Under the pieces are notes generated by a model. The model worked only from the letters and a program-made list of their open reading frames with translations, did no database searches and was not told the origin of the DNA. This document shows positions 1 to 10,400 of a stretch of 64,000 bases of DNA, in pieces. The position numbers were made by a program, and so were the translations under genes. Position 1 is the first letter of the stretch. The number at the start of each line of letters is the position of its first letter. Source of the stretch: PALSA-612 sp963773055 (lineage in GTDB: Bacteria > Actinomycetota > Thermoleophilia > Gaiellales > Gaiellaceae); contig CAVYZL010000006.1 in assembly GCA_963773055.1 (NCBI GenBank), positions 1,994,825 through 2,058,824 on the forward strand, read 5' to 3'.

Positions 1-1
1 G

Positions 2-1057
2 CCGCTCGGGCTCCGCGGCTCGTACCTCGCGACCGCCCTCAACGTCCTCCAGAACCTCGGCTGGGCGGTGTTCGAGCTGATCGTGATCGCTGCCGCGGCC
101 GCGGCGCTCTCCGACAGCGTCTTCGGGTTCGAGGCGAAGTGGCTGTGGACGATCCTCTTCGGCATGCTCGCCGCCGTCCTGGCGCTCGCCGGGCCGGTCG
201 CGTTCGTCCGCCGCTGGGTGCGGCGGTTCGCGTTCTGGGTCGTGCTCGCATCGCTCGTCTATCTCACCTGGTGGACGCTCGACCACGCGGACCTCAGCGC
301 GTTCTGGGACGCGCCGGGACAGGGCGAGTCGCTGTGGTTCGGCATCGACCTGATGATCGCGCTGCCCGCATCGTGGCTCCCGCTCGTCGCCGACTACACG
401 CGCTTCACGGGGAAAGAGCGCGACGCGTTCACGGGCACAGCGGTCGGCTATCTCGTCCCGAACGCGTGGCTGTACGCGCTCGGCGCACTGCTCGTGCTCA
501 CGAACAGCGCTTACGGCGACACGACGTCGCTGCTGACGGCGATCGCCTCCGGCGGGCTTGCGGCGGGGCTCGCGCTGCTCGCGCTGACCGTGGACGAGAC
601 GGACGAGGCGTTCGCGAACGTCTACTCGACGGCCGTGTCGCTCCAGAACGTCGCCTCGAAGGTGCCACAGCGCCTGCTGATCGTGGCCGTGGCGACGGCC
701 GCGACCATCGGCGCGCTCGCCATCGACCTCGTGCAGTACGAGCCCTTCCTCTTCTTGCTCGGCTCGGCGTTCGTCCCGCTCTTCGGCGTCCTGCTCGCTG
801 ACTGGCTCGCGGCCGGAAGGCGCTACGCAGAGCCGGACTTCTTCGCGGCGCCGTCCTTCCGACCAGCGCAGGTCGCAGCCTGGGTGGCGGGATTCGCCGT
901 CTACCAGTGGCTCCATCCGACGGGCCCGGCGTGGTGGACCGACGTCGTGGCGCACGTCAGCCCGCACGACATCGGCGGTGCGTCACTGCCGAGCTTCGCC
1001 GTCTCGTTCTGTCTTGCGTCGCTCTTCGCCTGGCGCTACCGGAGACGCGTCACGTGA
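2..1057 (+). CDS. NCS1-family nucleobase/HMP:cation symporter (5' partial)
   Basis: The reading frame is open from base 2, so the gene begins upstream of the window; about 350 residues remain. The protein is a polytopic inner-membrane transporter. Visible marks of the NCS1 (CodB/CytX/Fur) family are the early segment with GS, LN, Q and GW spaced as in these carriers, and the ADYTRF motif near residue 140. Family members import cytosine, hydantoin, allantoin or the thiamine precursor HMP with a cation. CytX-like HMP or cytosine transport is my best guess, but substrate cannot be read from the sequence. The gene ends in GTGA, overlapping the start of the next gene, so the two are probably co-transcribed. 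Confidence 0.82.
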   Translation, partial: PLGLRGSYLATALNVLQNLGWAVFELIVIAAAAAALSDSVFGFEAKWLWTILFGMLAAVLALAGPVAFVRRWVRRFAFWVVLASLVYLTWWTLDHADLSAFWDAPGQGESLWFGIDLMIALPASWLPLVADYTRFTGKERDAFTGTAVGYLVPNAWLYALGALLVLTNSAYGDTTSLLTAIASGGLAAGLALLALTVDETDEAFANVYSTAVSLQNVASKVPQRLLIVAVATAATIGALAIDLVQYEPFLFLLGSAFVPLFGVLLADWLAAGRRYAEPDFFAAPSFRPAQVAAWVAGFAVYQWLHPTGPAWWTDVVAHVSPHDIGGASLPSFAVSFCLASLFAWRYRRRVT

Positions 1058-1443
1058 CCAGCGTGCTGGTGCAGACGGTCGACGGAGTATTCGAGCTCGA
1101 CCTCGAGGACGGCGAGCTCGTGCCGTCGAGCGAGGACGTCACGCCGGCGCGCACGGAAACGGGTCTGCCACGCGTCGTCGCGGCCGCTGCGGCCGGCTCG
1201 ACCGTCGTCGCCGTCGTCGCGCACAAGCCGCCGCTGCTCGTGTCGCATGACGCCGGAAACACGTGGCGCGAGGCGGGGCGCGGGCTGCCGCCGGGCTTCG
1301 CCGTCGCGATCAGCGAGGACGAGCCCGACCTCATCATCTTCGCGGGCAGGAACCGCCTCTTTCTCTCGCACGACGGCGGGCGCTTCTGGGAGTCGCTCGG
1401 CGTCGAGCTCCCGGACATCGAAGCGGTCGTCTTCGCGGACTGA
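1054..1443 (+). CDS. Small Asp-box (BNR) repeat protein
   Basis: A 129-residue protein whose GTG start overlaps the stop of the transporter (GTGA). Two Asp-box motifs of the sialidase/BNR type are visible, SHDAGNTW near residue 66 and SHDGGRFW near residue 108. They are about 40 residues apart, as in consecutive propeller blades. There is no signal peptide or membrane segment. Two or three blades are too few for a complete propeller, so this is either a fragment of a larger family or an oligomerising unit. Function is unknown; tight coupling to the transporter is the only context. Confidence 0.65.
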   Translation: MTSVLVQTVDGVFELDLEDGELVPSSEDVTPARTETGLPRVVAAAAAGSTVVAVVAHKPPLLVSHDAGNTWREAGRGLPPGFAVAISEDEPDLIIFAGRNRLFLSHDGGRFWESLGVELPDIEAVVFAD

Positions 1444-1444
1444 T

Positions 1445-2311
1445 CTAGCCGAAGGTCTTCGTCTGCCCCTGCTTGAGGGCAGCGGCGCCGGCGTGCACCG
1501 TGCCGGCCAGAGCGTGCACGGTGGTCTTGCCCTTCGCGACGCGCACCTGCCAGCGCGCGCCCTTGCCGCCTGACGCCGTCACGTCCGCCGTCTGGATCGC
1601 GTAGCGCTTGGAGGCGGTCGCCGTCTTCGCGACGGCGACGGTGGCGGAGCCCGCGGCGAGGCGAAGGAGCCAGCCGCCCTTCGCCTGGCACTGCGACTTG
1701 TCCACCTCGAGCCGAGAGCCGCCGGCGAGCGTCACCGTCCCGTCCTTCGCCAGGGACGCCGCCGACGCAGATCCGCTCTTCGGCGTCACGAGCGCGTCGC
1801 CAGGCGCGGCAGCCGAGCCCGGCTTGGCCGCTTTACGGCCGAGCCGTGCTCGAGCTGGACGGTGCCGCGGACCGGTCGACACCGACCACGCGCAGTAGTC
1901 GGGGACGGTGAATGGCGCGCCGATCTCCGGTTGCGAGTAGCCCGCTCCGCGCTCCGTCGTGCACTCGTACGGATCCGAGAACGGCAGGTAGTCGCCGGGC
2001 GGCAGGGTGACGTTCATCTGGCCACGCTTCGACGTGCCGTGCGCGATCAACGTCGTCTTCTTCGGCAGCGGCGCGTCGCGCTCGACCTTGAGGTTCCAGT
2101 CGAACGTCGCATAGCCGAGCTTGTCGCCGAGGCACTTGTAGGCCCACCGGAGCTGGACGACCGACGCGTCGGAGCCTTTCGCGCGGCCGAGCACAGTCCC
2201 CCAGATGTAGATGTCGCTCGTGGACCGGCTCGATGCCGCGCCTGCGAGCACGCAGGCAGCGGCGACGGCGACCCCCACGAACGCCCACCTCATGCTCCTC
2301 ACGCTACCCAA
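1445..2311 (-). CDS. Secreted protein with FecR-like C-terminal domain
   Basis: A 288-residue protein with an N-terminal signal peptide (hydrophobic stretch about residues 8-27, then Ala-Ser rich). The first half has paired Cys and no family I recognise. The last ~90 residues read like a FecR domain: alternating hydrophobic strands ending in RYAIQTADVTASGGKGARW and a final strand around GTVHAG. The stretch around residues 150-170 is unusually Arg/Pro rich and could be a short out-of-frame patch from a pair of indels. An alternative start lies six codons inside (MRW), closer to the signal peptide. It converges on the upstream plus-strand gene with one base between them. Confidence 0.6.
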   Translation of the reverse strand: MGSVRSMRWAFVGVAVAAACVLAGAASSRSTSDIYIWGTVLGRAKGSDASVVQLRWAYKCLGDKLGYATFDWNLKVERDAPLPKKTTLIAHGTSKRGQMNVTLPPGDYLPFSDPYECTTERGAGYSQPEIGAPFTVPDYCAWSVSTGPRHRPARARLGRKAAKPGSAAAPGDALVTPKSGSASAASLAKDGTVTLAGGSRLEVDKSQCQAKGGWLLRLAAGSATVAVAKTATASKRYAIQTADVTASGGKGARWQVRVAKGKTTVHALAGTVHAGAAALKQGQTKTFG

Positions 2312-3722
2312 TGGACAGCAGCCACATTCCGCCGACGGTGTACATGACCATCAGCGTCAACATCGCGTACTGCGTGCGCAGTGCGATCCTCGGCGACGGG
2401 GAAACCGCTATCGCGCGGTCGTGCGCGACGATCAGCCCGACGACGTGCCCGAGGACGAGCACCGTCACCTGCGTGTACCAGGTCGTATTCGGCGTCAGGA
2501 ATGTGAGGTTTGGCGTGAAGCTGGCCGTCCCGAACAGGTCCCACCCCTTCCCGTACGGATCCGAGAGGAGCGGCCACGCGAACTGTCCCTGGATCAGAAG
2601 CAGCGAGAGGTAGTGCGAGAGCGCATAGACGATCGCGATCGGCACGAGACTGCAGAGGAAGATCCCGCGGAAGTCGGCTCCCTTCCCCCACGACGCCCTC
2701 CGCGATCCGGATCGCGACCGTGTAGACGAGGGCGACGAAGAGGATCATCAGAATCATCCCGGCGAGGTTGAAGGCCATGACCGCGTTCTCGGCCGTGTCC
2801 GGGCTCGAGAACGACGTCTCGACGTCGTAGATGCGCTCGAACCACCAGCTCGAGCGCGAGAGGCCGTCGAAGGCGACCTGGCCCAGCATGAGCGCGAAGA
2901 AGCCGACCGCACCCGCCCGCCGCTCCACGTGGGCGAGCCCGGAGAACGGCTTGCGGAGGATCACCTCTGTCGAGCCGCCGTCCTGCTGCCGCGTGCCGAA
3001 CAGCGCCGCGCGTGAGAGAAAACCGAAGTAGACGGAGAAGCCGTCGCCGTTCTGAAGCCACGGCTTCCGGCCGTAGAGGAACATGCCGGTCCACGTCGCG
3101 ACGCTGTAGACCGCGATCGCCTGGGCGAGCGTCCGCGGGTTTGCCGGATCTTTCCAGACGAGCTCGAGCACCGTGAATCCCCCGAGCAGGAAGATCGCCG
3201 GCCAGAGCCCAAGCCGCTCCGGATACGGGCGAGTCTCCCGGTTCCAGCCCACCTTCCGGGCGACCCAGGCGACGAGGTCCGCCGCCGCCCGCCACGGATT
3301 GAGCACGGACCAGACGTTGCCGAGCACGATGCAGACCAGAACCATGCCCACCCAGAAGATGACGTAGATGAACGTCGGCGTGAGGTTCTCGCTTGCGCGA
3401 TTCGAGCCGAATGCAGCAGCCGACCAGAGAACGGCGAACAGGAAGAGCGTCGCCGCCTGGACGACGCGCCGCGTCCAGTCCGAGAGCACGAAGCGCTGGA
3501 GCCCCTCTGGGAGCGGGCGTTCCGGCGCCGTCCTCGAGCTTCGGCCGCTTCCAGAGCGCGCCGAGCGCGAGGAACGAGAGGATCGAGTACTGTCGCGCCG
3601 CCGACGAGGAAGAGCCAGCCCGGGACCGGCAGGTCCTTGATCCCGCCTAGGCCGTGAGCGGCGGCGAGATCCGGAACGACGAGCGCCCAGACCGCTGCGA
3701 TCGCGACGGCAGGTGCTTTCAA
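2304..3722 (-). CDS. Polytopic membrane protein, frameshifted twice
   Basis: A membrane protein of about 470 residues spread over three frames. It starts with TTG at 3722, overlapping the stop of the cupredoxin gene; changes frame near 3520-3540 after the first hydrophobic segment; runs in one frame to about 2690; then changes frame again near a C run around 2685-2690 and ends at 2304. About ten hydrophobic segments are visible, and the protein ends in a membrane helix rich in Met and Leu. I cannot name the family securely. Translational coupling to a secreted cupredoxin suggests a shared metal- or redox-related envelope role. All pieces are hydrophobic and collinear, so the shifts look like sequence errors rather than decay. 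Confidence 0.6.
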
Positions 3723-4155
3723 GCGCTGACCTCGAAGTCGGAGATCTGTAGGCCGCGGCTCTCGAGCTCGATCTCGAAGCGGCCGGGGATATTGGCGACG
3801 AAGGTGATCTTCGCCGGCTTGCCCGGCGCGACGTCCTTCATCAGGTCGTAGCCGTGGACGTGCACCTCGTCGGAGCACGTCGGCGCTGACGATGACCGTG
3901 ACGTTCGTGTTCTTGTCGACCGTCGTCTTGTTCAGGCCGCCGACGACCTTGCCGTCCTTGACGACGATGCGGATCGTCTTCGACGGGTTGGCGGGCGGTG
4001 GTGTCGCGTTCGTCGTCGTCTCCGAGGTGGTCGTCGTCGACGTGGTGGTCGTGGTCGGCGCCGGTCGTCGTCGAGCTGTCGTTGCCGCCGCACGCGGCGA
4101 CGAGGAAGGCCAAAGCGGCGAGGACCGCCAGGCCGGCAGTGATCGATCGTCTCAT
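3719..4155 (-). CDS. Cupredoxin-like lipoprotein, frameshifted
   Basis: It begins with a lipoprotein signal peptide (MRRSITAG, then the lipobox LVAACGG). A Ser/Thr/Pro-rich linker follows, read in the frame that gives TTTSTTTTSETTTN, so a shift occurs just after the lipobox. The next ~100 residues look like the cupredoxin_1/EfeO type: a strand with RIVVKDGKVVGG, a second shift near 3870, then EVHVHGYDL and PGRFEIELES. The HVHGYD segment is a plausible metal-binding loop. The gene is preceded by an AGGAGA ribosome site and its TGA overlaps the TTG start of the membrane protein. Surface-anchored copper or redox function is inferred from fold and neighbour. Confidence 0.6.
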
Positions 4156-4168
4156 AGTTGTCTCCTGT

Positions 4169-5841
4169 TCATGTGATGTGAAGCGGGGCGCAGCTCGGCT
4201 TCGAGCGATTCCCCGCCGGATCGGTTGAGGTGATGCAGAAGCGGAGCGCCTGGTCGGGGAGCTTCGGGCTCACCCGCCAGGGCAGGAAGTAGAAGAGCAC
4301 GTCGGGATCGACCGCGTGCTCCTGTCCCGCGCACCGTGGCGATCGCGCGGCGGCCGCGGAGAATCCGGGCGACCTCCTTCGAGCGCCCACTGGCCTCGGT
4401 CACGCGATAGCGAAGGTGCGCGACGCCGCCGCGCGGCGGCGGTGCTCGTCAGCGCGGCGACGCGCGGCGCGATCGGATCCGCAACGCGGCCGAAGGTCGC
4501 CGACACGGACTTCGGCCCGGTCATGTCGAGCCGGCAGGGCGTCTTCTTCCCCTTGCACGCCCCGCTCCAGCGAACGAAGGCCCAGCCCTCGTCAGGCGTC
4601 GCGGCGAGAACGGCGTCCGTGCCGGCCCCGAAGCGCCCCTCGCAGTCCGTGCCGCAGGCGATACCGCCGGGGGTGCTCTTCACCGTCCCGCGGCCCGCTT
4701 TCGTGACGGCGACGGGATATTGCGTACCCGTCTTCACGAAGGTCGCGGTGACAGCGGTCGGGCCCTTGAGGGAGGTCCGGCACGTCGGCGTAACGCCGCG
4801 ACACGAGCCGTCCCAGCCGGCGAAGACCTCGCCGGGAGCCGGCGCCGCGGTGAGCGCGAGCGTCGATCCGCGGGCGAACGATCCGCCGCACGCCGTCCCG
4901 CACTGGATGCCGGCGGGCGTGCTGACGACGGCTCCCTGGCCGGTGACGGACACGGCGACCGGGGACTGACCGAGCGCGGCGCCTCCGATCGACGCGGTCA
5001 CGGCACGCGCGCGCGTCATCGGGACGACGCAGGCGCCGCTTCCCGAGCACGCTCCGCCCCAGGCGACAGGGGACGCCGACGGGGTCAGCGTCACGGGCAC
5101 ACCCGCGCCGTAACCGCCGACGCAGCTCGTCCCGCAGTCGATCCCCGGAACGTCGCTCGTCACCGTCCCGCCTGCGGTCGCAACGGCGAGCGCGTAGATC
5201 GTGTTCGGCGGAGCGAAGGTCGCCGTCACCGACTTCGGCCCGTTCATCGACACGGCACAGGGGCCAGTGCCGCTGCACGCCCCGCTGAAGCCGGCGAACG
5301 ACCAACCGGGCGTCGGGATGGCGGTCAGCGTCACCGTCGAGTCGGCGGCGAACTGGCCCGAGCAGGCGGCAGGACAGGCGATGCCCGCGGGCGCGCTCGT
5401 CACGCGCCCGCTCCCGGTGAAGCTGACGGTGAGCGGGAACTGCGACGGGCGGACACGGTTGAACGTCGCCGTGATCTCGTACATCTCGCCCGGACGGACC
5501 GGGTCGATCTCGCACGTCTCATTGCCTCCGCAAGAGCCTCCCCACCCGTCGAACGCCGATCCGGGCTCCGCCTTCGCGGTCAGGACGACCGGCTGGTAGC
5601 GCGCCGGGTCGTCGGTGGAGATGAAGCTGAACGTGCAGCGACCACCGCAGTCGATGCCGTCGGGCGTGCTCGTGACGCGGCCCTCGCCGGTCCCGTCCTT
5701 GCCCACCGTCACTCGGCCGTGCAGCGCTCGCTCGGGGCCTGCGGATGCGGACCCACCGACGAGCGAGACGGCGATCACGGCCGCGACGAGACAGAGCCGA
5801 CCGGCCCAGTCGTGCCTGCGATGTCCTGAATCGTCTACCAC
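4169..5841 (-). CDS. Secreted protein with InlB-like (Flg_new_2) repeats
   Basis: A GTG start is supported by a GGAGGAG ribosome site; ATG just upstream runs into a stop. After a signal peptide (about residues 15-35) come five or so repeats of ~75 residues, each with a strand such as GRVTSTPAGI, a Cys pair (IxCGxxC), a W(G)G(S/A)C segment and an ending like KSVTATF. This is the divergent InlB B-repeat pattern found in actinobacterial surface proteins. The disulphide-prone Cys pairs recur in each unit. Near 4400 the frame shifts and again near 4330. The true C-terminus then reads as a conserved module with VTEASGRSKEV, LFYFLPWRV and CITSTDPAGNRS. It is exported and probably adhesive or cell-wall associated. 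Confidence 0.7.
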
Positions 5842-5889
5842 TTCATCTCCTCCTGTCGCTCGCCCGCGCCGAACCGGCGCCGAGCGTGA

Positions 5890-6489
5890 TCAGGCGAAGA
5901 CGGGCGGAGCGCGCAGCGCGTGGAAATCGGCCAGCGCCTTGCGGCGAGCAGGAGCCGCCGGGCGCGAAGGCCTGGGCAGGGAGACGGGCGCGCGCGGCAC
6001 GGCCACGCGGACCGCGAGCAGCGCGCCGACGACGTGGCGATACGAGCGCGAGACGAGGACGATCACGAACGAAGCCGCCGCGAGGGCGGCTAGGGCGACG
6101 AGCCAGGAATCGAGCCCGAACGCAAGCCCCTCACCCTGCGTGGCGCCGACGATCGCCTCCGCCGTCTCCTGGACGACGAGCAGCCCGTAGGCCCAGAGTG
6201 CGATCGAGACGACGCGATAGCCGGTCGGCGTCGGATCGGGGCGTGGAGCGAGGACGCGCGCGAGCCCGTCGCGCCGGCCGAGCGCGGCGAGCAGCGCCGC
6301 CAGCAAGACGACGGCAAGCGCGAGCGTGGAGAGGAGCGCGACGGCGGCCTCGTAGATCCCGAGGTAGCCGTGCACCGGATCGCCGGGCACGAACGAACGG
6401 TAGGCGACGGCGTGCGAGGCAAGCGCGCACAGAAGCACGGGCAAGGCTCTCCTCCCGTAGTCGAGGAGGCGTGCCAACCTCGCAACCAT
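5890..6489 (-). CDS. Hypothetical four-TM membrane protein
   Basis: A 199-residue integral membrane protein with four hydrophobic helices (about residues 12-30, 42-70, 90-112 and 120-150) and a basic, Pro/Arg-rich tail of about 40 residues that should be cytoplasmic. No family or catalytic motif is recognised. It lies downstream of the InlB-repeat gene on the same strand with 48 bases between them, and may be expressed separately. Confidence 0.55.
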   Translation of the reverse strand: MVARLARLLDYGRRALPVLLCALASHAVAYRSFVPGDPVHGYLGIYEAAVALLSTLALAVVLLAALLAALGRRDGLARVLAPRPDPTPTGYRVVSIALWAYGLLVVQETAEAIVGATQGEGLAFGLDSWLVALAALAAASFVIVLVSRSYRHVVGALLAVRVAVPRAPVSLPRPSRPAAPARRKALADFHALRAPPVFA

Positions 6490-6525
6490 CCCCGGGAGGA
6501 TAGAGGACCCCCGCGCCCGAGTCGT

Positions 6526-7375
6526 CTAGAGCTGAAGCTCGCCGCGGGCGAGGACTACGGCGCCGCCGCCCACCTCGACGCGATCGATGCGATCCGGCAT
6601 GCCCCAGACCGTGGCGTAGAGCACGGACGGCCGGGAGAGCTCGACGCCCTGCGAGACGACGATCTCCTCGCCGAACGGCGCGAGCCCGTGGCGCGCGAGG
6701 TGGACGGCGAGAGGCCCGGCCGCCGAGCCGGTCGCCGGATCCTCCGGCACACCGTCGGCCGGCGCAAACATCCTCGTCTTCCAGCTCTTGCCGGCCCCGG
6801 CCGAGCAGTTGAAGCCGATCACGTCCGGCAGGCGCGCGAGGCGGTAGAGATCGGGAGTCAGCGCGGCCACCTCGTCCTCGTCGCGGAGGACGACGTAGAC
6901 GTTTCGCATCCCGTTGTCGTAGAGCTCGATCGGGGCCTGCGACGCCTCGACCCCGAGGGCGTCGAGCAGCTCCGCCTCGTCGACCGGGCTCGGCTCGACG
7001 GTCGGTACGGGCTGCTGCATGCGTCCGAACACGATCTTTGCGCCCTCTCGCTCGAGCCGCACGGGGATCACGCCGGCGCCCGTCTCGAGCCTGATCTCCT
7101 CGAGCTGCATCGGGCCGGCGAGGACGAACGCGGAGCCGAGCACCGGGTGTCCGGCGAACCGCAGCTCCGACGCGGGCGTGAAGATGCGGAGCTTCGCGTG
7201 GCCTCCCGCGTTCAGCCGGGTAGACGAACACCGTCTCCGAGAACGCCATCTCCCGCGCGAGCGGCTGGAGCACCTCCTCCGGGATCGCCCGGGCGTCAGT
7301 GAAGACGGCGAGCTGGTTGCCCGCGAGCGGCCGGTCCGTGAAGACGTCGCAGACGACGTAGCGGAAGCGGGCCAC
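6526..7375 (-). CDS. PhzF-family isomerase/epimerase, one frameshift
   Basis: The product (~280 residues) belongs to the PhzF/diaminopimelate-epimerase fold. Family marks are the N-terminal DVFTDRPLAGNQLAVF, then SELRFAGHPVLG, and the C-terminal DPATGSAAGPLAVH glycine-rich segment; the active-site Glu is expected in the MAFSET region. The reading frame changes near 7215, a few codons after the VYPAERG segment; both halves are full family sequence, so a single indel explains it. PhzF relatives isomerise dihydro-aromatic or amino-acid substrates. No phenazine genes lie nearby, so the substrate is unknown. It stands alone on the minus strand between a membrane protein and the large phosphatase. 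Confidence 0.75.
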
Positions 7376-7438
7376 TCGGCGACTCTAGCGGTGGAGAGAA
7401 GCGGGAGCCCGGCATCGGGCCGGGCTCCCGCGTCGAGG

Positions 7439-10400
7439 CTACGGCGATGGGACCAGCGCCGGGCAGCCGGCACCCGTGCAGTTGACGCGGCCGTTCGGTG
7501 CCGCCAGCACGAACGGGCTGATCGGGGAGTTCGTCGTGATGTAATCAGCCACGACCTGATCCATGATGTCCTGGCTCGTATAGTCGGGCTTGCCGATCGT
7601 CGCCGGGTAGCCGTCACCGCCGGTCGCCATGAAGTCGTTCTCGGCGATCTTGTACGGCCCGCCGCCGGCGGTGAGATCGATCGGTGTCGCCGTGCAGGTG
7701 CCGTCCGGATTCGCCAGCACCGCACCGGTCACACGGCTGCCCGCCGGAGCGGTGATGTCGTACGTGAAGCAGAGCCCCGACACCTGCGGGAATCGCCCCT
7801 GAGCCGCCGGCATCAGCGACACGCCGTTCTCGAGGAACGCCTTGAGCTCCGCACCGTTGATCGACACCGTCGCGACCACGTTCCCGAAGGGAAGGACCGA
7901 CAACACCTGGCCCCGCGTGATCGGGTACGGAGGAGGCGTGTAGGCCGGACAGTTGTCACCGGGGAGGTCGGTCGTCGGGCAGGTCAGGTCGGCACGGAGG
8001 CCACCCGAGTTCGTGATCGCGAACTGGACGCCGATCGGCGCATACTTCGTCCGCATCGCGTCGGTGGCGACGTCACCGATCAGCGACTCGCACAGCCGCC
8101 CATCCGCCCGGCCGCACTGGTCCGTGCGCGGAACGAACTTCGTCGAGTTGCCGATCTCCGTGTTGAGGATGGGACCGAGTTGCGCGTTGAGGTCGTCGAT
8201 CAGGGCCTGGATGTCCGGGTCCGGCGTGACCCCGATGTCCCACGGCTTGTGGAAGTCGGCCGTCTTGTAGATCACCGACTTCGTGCTCGTGTCGACCGTG
8301 AGGCGGATGCGATTGAAGCGCAGGCCCGCATTCGGCGTCTCCGTGAAGAGGATGCCGTTGCTCAGGTAGGTGATGTACTCGGAGTGCGTGTGCCCACCCA
8401 GTACGGCATCGACCCCGGTGAGGTTGTTCGCAACCTGAATCGCGGGGCTCGAGGGCAGGGGATTGAAGATGTCCGTGCCGTCCCCGCCCATGTGCCCGAC
8501 GGCGATCACTGCATTCACGTTGCTCTTCGAGCGCAGATTCGCAGCCTCTGCGTTGATCGCCGCCGCCGGGTCGGTGATCTTGAACGGATCGAGGTTGCCT
8601 GGGAAGATCAGCTGGGCGAGGTCGGGGAGCGTGAAGCCGACCACGCCCAGCTTGAAGCCGTTGAAGTTGAACACCTGCGAAGGCTTCCACTCCGGCGGGT
8701 AGGTGTTGTTCGACTGGAAGACTGCATTCGCGCTGAGGTACGGGAACTTCGCCAACGGAATCAGCTGCTGCCGCAGGTACGTGGATCCGCGGTCGAAGTT
8801 GTGATTGCCGAGCGTGTCCGCCGTCAGCCCGATCATGTTCAAAGCCGTCATGGTCGGCTTGTCGCCGAAGAAGTTGGAGATCGGCGGTGACGCACCGACC
8901 GCATCGCCCCCGTGGAGCGTGATGACGTCGCCGCCGGCCTCCGCGCGGTACGTGTCGAACCACGGCTTGAGGAACGCGGCTCCGCCGATTCCGAAGCTCG
9001 GGCCGAGTGTGTCCGCAGGCTGGGCAAGCGGCGTCAGCTGGCCGTGGAAGTCGGTGAAGTAGACGATCGTGACTTCCTTGTAACTGCCGGGTGACGGCAG
9101 CAGGTTGTAGAGGATCTTCCCCCGCGCGTTGACCGGGCCCGGGATCCCCATCAGCATCGCGAGCGTCGGAGCGAGGTCGACCGCGCGCACGCCGCTGACC
9201 GGGTCCTGCTTGCGGATGCCCGGGCCCGCGGCGACGAACGTCGCGTGCATGTTCGCGTTGCTCGCGAGGTCGACGTAGTTCGGCAAGTAGCCGTGCTGTC
9301 CGAAGAAGTGCGAGAGCGCGACCGCCTGCCCGTTCGTCCCGGCGTCCGACTGATACGGCACCTTCAGGACGACGACCACGTCGCCCGATCGGTTCGGGTG
9401 CAGCGAGTCGGAGCCGTCGACGTCCCGCAGCTCCTCCTTCTTCATGATCCTCGACACGATCTGCGCACCCGGGTTGGCCGGGTCGGTGAGGTTCTGGAAG
9501 GCGTTGATCGCCGCCGTCCGGACCTGCTCGTACGTGGTGCCGGAAGGCAGGGTGGAGTTCACGTAGATCTGGATCGTGCCGCCGGCCCAGCAGGCTTTCG
9601 CGAGGTCCGTCGTCGCCGCCCCGCAGTTCGAGGCGTTGGCGTTGCTCGCGTGGAGCGAGACACCGTTCACCGTTGCCCCATTCAGGACGGCGTTCCCGTT
9701 GACCGCGTACCACTGCGGCGCGAAGCCATGGTCGGACCCGGCGACCGTCGTCGGGTTGCCGCCCATCAGGGACCGCGCCAGGGCGAGCTTTGCGTCCGCC
9801 TCGTGGTAGGCGCTACGGATGTAGCCCTCGCGGGCCGCAACCCTGCCGGCGGTTCCGGCTCCCGCGCACTGGGTGTCGTCGAACTTCGGGTTGACGTCGT
9901 AGCAGGGGTTCGGCTGGCCATTCACGGTCGGCGTGACGAGCCCCATGAACTGGTGCGAGACCTCGTCCGTGAACGGGTAGCCAACGAGGGCGAGATCTGT
10001 GTTCGGCTGCAGCGTGCCGAGGATGTAGTTGAGGACGGCGTCACCGTAAGTCGCCTCGAGGTCGCGGCCCTGCTGCACGTAGGTGTCCTCGTCGATGATC
10101 CCCGCCTCCTCCGGCGCGAAGTCCGCGGAGACGGCAGTCGGGAGGTTGTCGGCGATGTACTTCTCGAGCCGGTCTTCGCCTGCTCCTCCCGCCGGAAGAC
10201 TGTTACAGGCCGCCGTGCCGCATTTCGCGATCACACGCTCGACCGAGGTGAAGTAGAGCTTGAAGCCCGTGATCGCACCGCCGTTGGTGGTCGAGCGTGA
10301 TCAGCTTCGTGTAGAAGCCCGCCGTCTGGCCGGCACGGGCGCCGATGAGGCCGTCCGCGCCGGTGAGCTTGATCTCCTTGAAGTCGCCGACGGCGAGGTC

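Noticed and set aside
6526..7375. Phenazine biosynthesis gene
   Set aside because: PhzF fold is clear, but no other phenazine genes are nearby; PhzF relatives are widespread with other roles.
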